Positions 5,551-10,928 of a stretch of 10,928 nt of DNA are shown piece by piece. The notes under the pieces were generated by a model. That model did not search any database, was not told where the DNA came from, and saw nothing but the letters and a program-made list of their open reading frames with translations. The stretch comes from Phycisphaerae bacterium (GTDB lineage: Bacteria > Planctomycetota > Phycisphaerae > UBA1845 > Fen-1342). Location of the stretch: positions 1 through 10,928 of the forward strand of contig JAGVEP010000013.1 of the NCBI GenBank assembly GCA_020058145.1. Direction: 5' to 3'. Within the stretch, counting starts at the first letter, position 1; every line of letters starts with the position of its first letter. The translations under genes and the position numbers were made by a program.

Positions 5551-8355
5551 ATTCGCGAGCGCCTGGGCGATCAGCCGCTCCTGCTCCAGCTTGTAACTCG
5601 CCGCCGAGCCGGACGCCGGGCTCGCCGACGCCGGCCGCGTGACGCGCTCCAGCGGCCAGCGGCCCTGCAACGTATCTCCGCATCTTATGCGGAAGTATGG
5701 CCACGCGCCCATGTTCTCGGGTTCTTCCTGGACCCAGCAGACCGGCGTGCCGTCGCGATACGCTGCCAGCGCTGCCGCCAGCGCCTCATCCGCCAGCGGG
5801 TAGAACTGCTCCACGCGCACCAGGGCCACGTCGTCCCGCTGCTGCGCCTGCCGTGCCGCCTGCAATTCGTAGAAGACCTTGCCGCTGCACAGCAGCACAC
5901 GCCGCACGCGGCTCGCGTCCGCCGCCGCGTCGGGAATCACCCGCTGAAAGCGCCCGGCCGCCAGTTCGTCCAGCGACGAAACCGCCTGCGGGTGCCGCAA
6001 GAGGCTCTTGGGCGTCAGAATCACCAGCGGCTTGCGCCACGGACGCCGCACTTGCCGCCGCAGGAGATGGAACATCTGCGCCGGGGTGCTCGGGCAGGTG
6101 ATCTGCATGTTGTCCTCGGCGGCCAGCGACAGGAATCGCTCCAGGCGGGCACTCGAATGCTCCGGACCCTGGCCTTCCTGCCCGTGCGGCAACAGCAGCA
6201 CGAGCCCACTCAGGCTGAACCACTTGTCTTCCGCGCACGCGAGGAACTGGTCCACGAGGACCTGGGCGGTATTCACGAAATCGCCGAACTGGGCCTCCCA
6301 CATCACCAGTGCGTCGGGGTAAGCGATGCTGTAGCCATACTCGAAGCCCACGACACCCGCTTCCGAGAGCGGACTGTTGCAGACCTCGAACGGAGCCTGA
6401 TCCGGGGTGACACGTTGGAGCGGCGTGTACGGGCGGCCATCCTCGTAATCGTACAGAATCGCGTGGCGGTGGCTGAATGTGCCGCGGGCGGAATCCTGGC
6501 CACTCAGCCGCACCCTCGTCCCCTCCGTCACGAGGGTCGCAAACGCCAGCGCCTCGCCCGCGGCCCAGTCGAGCGGCCTGGCGCCGTCGGCCTGCTGCCG
6601 CCGCTGTTCGAGCATGCGCTTGAGCTTCGGATGCGGGCGAAACTCGTCGGGCACACGTGACTGAGCTTCCAGCAGTTCGGCGAGTCGCGGCCGCGGCACA
6701 CCCGTGTCGACCTCCGGCACGTCCGCGTCCGGCCCGCCACGGTACGCGCTCCAGATGCGCCCCAAGATGCTCGGGCGGACCGCGACCGTTGCTCCATCCG
6801 TCCGCGCACCCGCGAGTTCGTGCTCCAGGAAGGCCCGCCGCGCGGCTGCGATATGATCCGCTTCCTCCCGCGTGACGCCGCCAAGCTGCAGCAGGTGGTC
6901 GAGATAGCCGTCGCGGACGGTCTTGCGGGCCGCGATCCGCCGATAGAGCACCGGTTGCGTGAACGACGGCTCGTCCGTCTCGTTGTGCCCGTGGCGGCGA
7001 TAGCTGTACATGTCAATGACCACGTCGCGGCGAAAGGCGCGGCGAAAATCGAGCGCGACGCGCACGACCTGGGCGACGGCCTCGGGGTCCTCACCGTTGA
7101 CGTGGAAAATCGGGCTTTGGAGCATTTTGGCGAGATCGGTGGCATACATGCACGAGCGGCCTTCCGCGGGCGTCGTCGTGAAACCGAGCTGGTTGTTAAC
7201 CACCACGTGCAGGGTGCCGCCGCAACGATAGCCGTCGAGTTCGCTGAGGTTCAGCGTCTCCTGCACGATGCCCTCGCCGGCGAACGCGGCGTCGCCGTGA
7301 ATGAGCACGGCCAGGCTCCGCTCGCGATTCGCGTCACCGAGGCGATCCTGCTTGGCACGCGTGCGACCCAGAACCACGGGATTGACGAATTCGAGGTGGC
7401 TCGGGTTGAAGCACAGGGCCAGGTGCAGCTTGTGCCCGGCCGCGGTGGTCCAATCGCCGTGGTAACCCTGGTGGTACTTCACGTCGCCGCGGCCGATGAA
7501 GAGTTCCGCGTCCAGGTCCTCGAATTGGCGGAAGATCTCGCGTGGGCTCTTGCCCATGATGTTGGCCAGGACGTTGAGCCGCCCGCGGTGGGCCATGCCG
7601 ATGACGATTTCCGCAATGCCATGTCCGCTGGCGTGCTCGATCGCGAGGTCGAGCAACGGGATCAGGCTCTCGGCACCTTCGAGCGAGAAGCGTTTGGCCC
7701 CGATGTACTTCTTCTGAATGAATTCCTCGAACATCACCGCATCGGTGAGCCGCGTCAGGATGCGGAGTTGTTCGGCCCGCGTCAGGGCGAGCCGATTCTG
7801 CGTGCCCTCCATCCGCTCCTGAAGCCAGTGCCGCAGCTCGAGGGAGTCAATGTGCATGAACTGCACGCCGATCGAGCGACAGTAGGTGTTCCGCAGCAGA
7901 AAGAGGATTTCGCGCAGCGTGCGGACGGGGGCGCCGCGGATGGTGCGGGCCGAAAACGGGCGATTAAGGTCGTCGCGCGTGAAGCCGTAGTAAGAGGTCC
8001 GCAGTTCGGGACACATCGGCCGCGGGTGGTGCAGCGGATCGACGGCGGCAATAATGTGCCCGCGGACACGATAGGCACGCACGAGCTGGTCCACGCGGTC
8101 CTGGCGCGCGTCCACCGGCGCGGCGGGGGCCAAATCGCCGTTGCCACCGCGCGGCGCGGGTGGGTTGAAAATGCTGGTGGGCCGAAACGTCGGGCCGAGA
8201 CGCGAAACGGGCCCGAAGGGATCACCGGCGGGCAAGCCCTCGAAATACTGCCGCCATTCGGCCGCCACCGCGGCGGGGTTACGCAAGTACTCGGCGTAAA
8301 GCTGTTCAACGAAATCCAGGTTGCCCGGGTTGAGGGCAGATGCGGGATCGTTCAT
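5545..8355 (-). CDS. sucA: 2-oxoglutarate dehydrogenase E1 component, thiamine-diphosphate dependent
   Basis: A 936-residue E1 that decarboxylates 2-oxoglutarate and passes the succinyl group to the lipoyl arm of SucB. The N-terminal segment LDFVEQLYAEYLRNP...WRQYFEGL is the typical E1o anchoring region. GMAHRGRLNVL carries His256. The thiamine-diphosphate motif runs from GD (354-355, GDAAFAGEGIVQETLN) to NN (387-388, NNQLGFTT). The HGHNETDEPSFTQP segment begins at His455, and the transketolase-like pyrimidine-binding and C-terminal domains follow (FEYGYSIAYPDALVMWEAQFGDF; QEEPENMGAWPYF). The length is nearly that of E. coli SucA (933). I start at ATG 8355 (MNDPASALNPGNLDF) because the upstream frame to 8478 reads through a repeat. 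The stop codon TAG at 5547-5545 falls inside the flanking repeat. The Shine-Dalgarno is weak. Confidence 0.94.
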   Translation of the reverse strand: MNDPASALNPGNLDFVEQLYAEYLRNPAAVAAEWRQYFEGLPAGDPFGPVSRLGPTFRPTSIFNPPAPRGGNGDLAPAAPVDARQDRVDQLVRAYRVRGHIIAAVDPLHHPRPMCPELRTSYYGFTRDDLNRPFSARTIRGAPVRTLREILFLLRNTYCRSIGVQFMHIDSLELRHWLQERMEGTQNRLALTRAEQLRILTRLTDAVMFEEFIQKKYIGAKRFSLEGAESLIPLLDLAIEHASGHGIAEIVIGMAHRGRLNVLANIMGKSPREIFRQFEDLDAELFIGRGDVKYHQGYHGDWTTAAGHKLHLALCFNPSHLEFVNPVVLGRTRAKQDRLGDANRERSLAVLIHGDAAFAGEGIVQETLNLSELDGYRCGGTLHVVVNNQLGFTTTPAEGRSCMYATDLAKMLQSPIFHVNGEDPEAVAQVVRVALDFRRAFRRDVVIDMYSYRRHGHNETDEPSFTQPVLYRRIAARKTVRDGYLDHLLQLGGVTREEADHIAAARRAFLEHELAGARTDGATVAVRPSILGRIWSAYRGGPDADVPEVDTGVPRPRLAELLEAQSRVPDEFRPHPKLKRMLEQRRQQADGARPLDWAAGEALAFATLVTEGTRVRLSGQDSARGTFSHRHAILYDYEDGRPYTPLQRVTPDQAPFEVCNSPLSEAGVVGFEYGYSIAYPDALVMWEAQFGDFVNTAQVLVDQFLACAEDKWFSLSGLVLLLPHGQEGQGPEHSSARLERFLSLAAEDNMQITCPSTPAQMFHLLRRQVRRPWRKPLVILTPKSLLRHPQAVSSLDELAAGRFQRVIPDAAADASRVRRVLLCSGKVFYELQAARQAQQRDDVALVRVEQFYPLADEALAAALAAYRDGTPVCWVQEEPENMGAWPYFRIRCGDTLQGRWPLERVTRPASASPASGSAASYKLEQERLIAQALANP

Positions 8356-8383
8356 GCGCGCGTCTCGGCCAGGCCAGGCCGGC

Positions 8384-8405
8384 GGGACGCCTGCGCGTCC
8401 CCTGC
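8384..8405 (-). repeat. GCAG-led hairpin in the sucA leader
   Basis: On the minus strand GCAG (8405-8402) directly precedes a perfect 7-bp stem GGGACGC/GCGTCCC (plus-strand 8384-8390 and 8395-8401) with a 4-nt loop. It lies 28 nt before ATG 8355 in the leader transcript. Its layout matches the fourth module between etfB and etfA, which also has GCAG rather than GTAG. The surrounding bases would translate as AGVPPAWPGRDAR if the ORF were extended upstream, which suggests repeat DNA and not a protein N-terminus. Confidence 0.55.
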
Positions 8406-8422
8406 TGCTCGGCCGCGAGAGG

Positions 8423-8428
8423 ATTATA
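8423..8428 (-). promoter_or_regulatory. Candidate -10 box upstream of sucA
   Basis: ATTATA on the plus strand reads TATAAT on the transcript strand, a perfect -10 box in GC-rich surroundings and about 68 nt before ATG 8355. The only -35-like hexamer nearby, CCGACA at 8456-8451, is at a 22-bp spacing, which is too long, so the -35 assignment is poor. If real, it lets sucAB be expressed independently of etfBA and places the repeat hairpin in the 5' leader. Confidence 0.4.
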
Positions 8429-8481
8429 GTCGTCCGAGTTCGGCACATGGTGTCGGCGCACCGGGACGGACGCCACACGCC

Positions 8482-9465
8482 TCACCCCTTCAGCCGCTGC
8501 ACCTCCGCCGTCAGCGCGGGCACGACCTTGAACACGTCCGCGACAATGCCGTAGTCGGCGAGCTTGAAGATCGGGGCTTCCTTGTCGGTGTTGATTGCAA
8601 CGATGACCTTGCTGCCGCGCATACCGGCCAGATGCTGAATCGCCCCGCTGATGCCGCAGGCAATGTACAGCCGCGGGGTCACCGTCTTGCCCGTCAGCCC
8701 AACCTGCCGGCTGTGCGGCTGATAACCCGCGTCGCACGCGGCGCGCGAGGCGCCGACGGCGGCGTCCAGCTCCTGCGCCAGCTCGTAGAGGATCTTGAAG
8801 TTGTCCTCGCTCTTCAGCGCGCGACCGCCGGAGACGATGATGTCCGCCTCGGTCACATCCTTGACCGCTCCGGCGCTGCGGGCGATTTCCTGAACGTTGA
8901 TGCGGTCGTCGCCGGGCCCCGGAGTGTAAGCGAGGGCCGCGCGGGCCGCGCCGCTGCCGCCGGCGGGGGCGGAAAACGTGTTCGGTCGCACCGACGCGAT
9001 CGCGAGCCGGTCCTCGGGGAAGCTCACGTGGCAGAACGCCTTGCCGTTGTACACCGGCCGGCGAACGTCGAGCGCGCCGTCGCCGGAGATCGTCAACTCG
9101 ACCACGTCGGTCGCCAGGGCCGCCTGGGTTTTGACGGCCACGCGCGGCGCCAGGTCGCGGCCCATGAATGTCGCCGCCAGCAAGACGATTCGCGGCTCGA
9201 CGTTTGCGATCGCCGTAGCGAGTGCCGTCCGATAACGCACGGCAGAGTAGAGTCCGAGTTGCGGAGCGCTAACCGCAATGATGCGATCGACGCCGGTCTT
9301 CTCGACCGCCGCCATGGCGTTATCGAGTTTATCGCCGATGAGGCAGGCGACGACTTTCCCGCCGGTCGTCGCCGCCAGCGCTTTCGCGGGCATGACGAGC
9401 TGCAACGCCGCGGGGTGAACTACGTCATTTCGCTGTTCCGCAAAGACGAGGATGTCGTTGGTCAT
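8482..9465 (-). CDS. etfA: Electron transfer flavoprotein alpha subunit (FAD-binding)
   Basis: A 327-residue EtfA. With EtfB it forms the soluble FAD/AMP heterodimer that takes electrons from acyl-CoA and related dehydrogenases to ETF:quinone oxidoreductase. The N-terminal Rossmann-like domain begins ILVFAEQRNDVVHPAALQLV. The C-terminal FAD domain has GGRALKSEDNF, SRAACDAGYQPHSRQVGLTGKTV and the EtfA signature LYIACGISGAIQHLAGMRGS through residue N292, followed by EAPIFKLADYGIVAD. ATG 9465 is preceded by GAGAG at 8 nt. It is separated from etfB by a 198-bp repeat array and from sucA by 126 bp. The subunit type is clear; whether this ETF is canonical or bifurcating is not decided here, though no gene of a bifurcating partner is adjacent. 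Confidence 0.95.
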   Translation of the reverse strand: MTNDILVFAEQRNDVVHPAALQLVMPAKALAATTGGKVVACLIGDKLDNAMAAVEKTGVDRIIAVSAPQLGLYSAVRYRTALATAIANVEPRIVLLAATFMGRDLAPRVAVKTQAALATDVVELTISGDGALDVRRPVYNGKAFCHVSFPEDRLAIASVRPNTFSAPAGGSGAARAALAYTPGPGDDRINVQEIARSAGAVKDVTEADIIVSGGRALKSEDNFKILYELAQELDAAVGASRAACDAGYQPHSRQVGLTGKTVTPRLYIACGISGAIQHLAGMRGSKVIVAINTDKEAPIFKLADYGIVADVFKVVPALTAEVQRLKG

Positions 9466-9545
9466 GAAAAAAGCTCTCAGCTATCAGCCATCACCCCTGC
9501 CGCGCCCACGACAATTCTGGAGATTGGACGCCAGCCAGCCTTCGA

Positions 9546-9659
9546 CGGCCGACCAGGAGGTCGGCCGCTGCAGTCCTGTGACACCGGCATCTTGCCGGTG
9601 TCCTACGGCCGACCAGGAGGTCGGCCGCTACCTCGGCCGGTACAGAGCCCGGCCGCTAC
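9546..9659 (-). repeat. Four-module REP-like array between etfB and etfA
   Basis: Read on the minus strand, four hairpins follow each other. (1) GTAG 9659-9656 with stem CGGCCGG/CCGGCCG. (2) GTAG 9631-9628 with stem CGGCCGACC/GGTCGGCCG and loop TCCT. (3) GTAG 9606-9603 with stem GACACCGGCA/TGCCGGTGTC and loop AGA. (4) GCAG 9571-9568 with the same stem and loop as module 2. Modules 2 and 4 share an identical 25-bp plus-strand block (9605-9629 and 9545-9569) 60 bp apart. Module 1 starts a few bases after the etfB stop. The array fills most of the 198-bp etfB-etfA gap, and I see no gene in it. Confidence 0.85.
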
Positions 9660-9663
9660 GGGA

Positions 9664-10458
9664 TTAGATAGCCTTCGCTTCTTCCCGCAGCAGCCGCACG
9701 AGCTCCTTGGCCGCCTGATCGGGCTCGCCGGCGATCAGCTTGCCCGCCGGCCGCGCCGGCGGCGGCTGAAACGTGTGCAGGGCCGTGCCGCCTACCCGCC
9801 CCACCGCCTCGGCCAGGCCCGGCACGTCCGCCGCCTTGACCACTTTGACCGGCTTCTTCTTGGCTTTCATCAGATTGGGCAGCGACGGGTAACGCATCTC
9901 GCACAAACCCTTGTCCGCGGTCACCACCGCGGGCAGCGCGAGCTGCACCACCTCTTCCGCCCCCTCGATTCGCCGCCGGGCAACAAACGACTTGCCATCC
10001 GCGGCGAACTCGAGCTTGACGGTCGCGCCGACGTGCGGCCAATCGAGCGCCTCGGCCAGCGCGGGCCCGAGTTGCCCGCTGTCGAGGTCGATTTCCTGCT
10101 TGCCGAGCAGGATCAGGTCGTAGCCGCCGCCCTGGACGACGGCGGCGATCAGGGCCGCCATCTGCAATTCATCGAGCGCGGTGAACGCATCGTCCTGAAG
10201 GTGCATGCCGTCGTCGGCACCGACCGCCAGGGCGGTCCGCAGTGCTTCCGCGGCGGTCGCGGGGCCGACGATGAGCGCTGTCACGCTTTGCACGTCCGGC
10301 CGCTTCTCGCGCAGCAGCACCGCTTGCTCGATGGCGAACTCGTCAAACGGATTGACGACCATCTTGACCCCGGTCCGCTCGATATCCTTGGCGTCCGGAC
10401 GGATCTTGATCGTCGTCGTCGAGTCGGGGACCTGCCGCACGAGCACCAGAATCTTCAT
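9664..10458 (-). CDS. etfB: Electron transfer flavoprotein beta subunit
   Basis: A 264-residue EtfB, partner of the downstream EtfA. It opens MKILVLVRQVPDSTTTIKI and has MVVNPFDEFAIEQAVLLRE, the conserved GKQEIDLDSGQLGPALAEAL segment, and the C-terminal signature region LALPAVVTADKGLCEMRYPSLPNLMKAKKKP (shown with its key residues YPSLPN and KAKKKP) that marks EtfB. The start at ATG 10458 is fixed by GGAGG 5 nt upstream and by homology; the open frame continues to 10542 but that extension is unlike the family. It is the first gene of the minus-strand block, and an IS remnant lies 165 bp upstream. The stop TAA (9666-9664) is followed at once by the repeat array. Confidence 0.95.
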   Translation of the reverse strand: MKILVLVRQVPDSTTTIKIRPDAKDIERTGVKMVVNPFDEFAIEQAVLLREKRPDVQSVTALIVGPATAAEALRTALAVGADDGMHLQDDAFTALDELQMAALIAAVVQGGGYDLILLGKQEIDLDSGQLGPALAEALDWPHVGATVKLEFAADGKSFVARRRIEGAEEVVQLALPAVVTADKGLCEMRYPSLPNLMKAKKKPVKVVKAADVPGLAEAVGRVGGTALHTFQPPPARPAGKLIAGEPDQAAKELVRLLREEAKAI

Positions 10459-10463
10459 ACGCG

Positions 10464-10468
10464 CCTCC
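10464..10468 (-). promoter_or_regulatory. Shine-Dalgarno of etfB
   Basis: CCTCC on the plus strand reads GGAGG on the transcript, 5 nt before ATG 10458. It decides the etfB start against the longer open frame reaching 10542. Confidence 0.75.
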
Positions 10469-10504
10469 GGTACACGAACCCATGCACGTGTCTGGAAAAT
10501 CGGG

Positions 10505-10533
10505 ATCATAGCGGCGGTGCGGCGGGGAAAAAA
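10505..10533 (-). promoter_or_regulatory. Weak candidate promoter for etfBA
   Basis: On the transcript strand TATGAT (plus 10505-10510) matches TATAAT at five of six bases and sits about 47 nt before the etfB start. At a 17-bp spacing the -35 position holds only a T-run (TTTTTT), a poor match. The 165 bp between the etfB start and the transposase remnant also contains the short dyad TTTGGG/CCCAAA (10558-10563 and 10569-10574); nothing else is recognisable there. Confidence 0.25.
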
Positions 10534-10592
10534 GTGCCCCACCGAACCGCAGGCGGCTTTGGGTGTAGCCCAAACCTGTGGCCGAAAGCTTG

Positions 10593-10616
10593 CCGTCCGA
10601 GCCCCCGGCGCGAGCC
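10593..10616 (+). repeat. Half copy of the nested palindromic repeat
   Basis: These 24 bases match the minus-strand sequence of 3642-3619, inside the S9 gene, with two mismatches (T to C and A to G). The match covers one outer arm (CCGTCCGAGCC) and the second hairpin. The partner arm is absent; instead the sequence runs within 8 bp into the stop codon of the transposase remnant. Confidence 0.65.
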
Positions 10617-10623
10617 CTTGTCA

Positions 10624-10928
10624 TTACCCACATCTCGGTGCGCCCCCGAGGGCCAGCCGGGCACCGCAGGTCATCAAATCCAGGTCCCGCCAGCCACGCC
10701 ACAACGTCTGCCAGCCCGGCTCGCCATCGCGGCGGCGAGCCAGGAATCCACCCAGCTTCGCCACCTCGCGCCAAAACTCGCCCGCCGACGTCTGCGGGTC
10801 CACCGTCAGCGTCGTGTGCAACAGAACCCCCCCACCCGCCGCCATCGCCGATCGGCCCCAGACCGGCCCGCGCCCGCGGCCCGCGGTAATCCACCTGCGA
10901 GCCGTCCTGAATGTGCAACACCACCGCC
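10624..10928 (-). pseudogene. IS4-type transposase remnant, frameshifted and internally deleted, cut by the window edge
   Basis: From the window edge one minus-strand frame reads VLHIQDGSQVDY...GLGPIGDGGG, resembling the first-aspartate region (QDTTELDY, GLGPIGDG) of Tn5-like IS4 transposases. The reading then shifts at a run of seven C (10827-10833; G7 on the coding strand) into a second frame reading VLLHTTLTVDP, which continues the same domain. It then jumps directly to FWREVAKLGGFLARRRDGEPGWQTLWRGW, typical of the C-terminal end. The stop is TAA at 10626-10624. The region that should hold the later catalytic Asp and Glu is missing, so the product would be inactive even without the frameshift. 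The upstream part lies outside the window. The subgroup and terminal repeats cannot be fixed from here. Confidence 0.75.

Noticed and set aside
5371..6660. 429-codon open frame on the plus strand
   Set aside because: It runs through the repeat array and antisense to sucA; its composition is Arg-rich and no domain is recognisable.
8356..8478. N-terminal extension of SucA by 41 residues
   Set aside because: The extension translates a repeat hairpin and the region holding TATAAT; starting at ATG 8355 gives the usual E1 N-terminus and length.
10827..10833. Programmed frameshift site in an active transposase
   Set aside because: The catalytic core after the run is missing, so the copy cannot be an active two-frame transposase; decay or a sequencing error is simpler.

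Overview
The window is GC-rich and densely coded. It carries a five-gene minus-strand block of aerobic central metabolism, two plus-strand genes that converge on it, and an insertion-sequence remnant at the right edge. GC content, the secreted C69-type peptidase, the S9 peptidase and the many short palindromic repeats would fit a Planctomycetota-like bacterium. That placement is an inference; no rRNA or marker gene is present to settle it.

Left part, plus strand: a secreted C69-family dipeptidase (183-1829), an imperfect stem-loop behind it, then a 64-residue protein resembling an antitoxin (1900-2094) with no toxin partner visible. These face the minus-strand block, with only 48 bp between the converging stop codons.

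Main block, minus strand, in transcription order from the right: etfB (10458-9664), etfA (9465-8482), sucA/odhA (8355-5545), sucB/odhB (5441-4245), and an S9C prolyl-oligopeptidase-type peptidase (4227-2143). EtfAB carries electrons from flavin dehydrogenases towards the quinone pool. SucA and SucB are E1 and E2 of the 2-oxoglutarate dehydrogenase complex of the TCA cycle; the E3 (lipoamide dehydrogenase) gene is not in the window. A TATAAT box between etfA and sucA suggests that sucAB can also be transcribed separately from etfBA.

Right edge: a frameshifted, internally deleted IS4-type transposase remnant (10624-10928, continuing past the edge) lies directly upstream of the etfB leader.

The most unusual property is the load of short palindromes. 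Several are hairpins preceded on their 5' side by GTAG (or GCAG), the layout of REP elements processed by RAYT/TnpA_REP nucleases. They form a symmetric array between sucA and sucB, where the sucA stop codon is the TAG of one GTAG; a four-module array between etfB and etfA; one hairpin in the sucA leader; and one inside the sucB linker coding sequence. A separate, larger palindrome with two inner hairpins is inserted in frame inside the S9 peptidase gene, and half of a second copy lies next to the transposase remnant.
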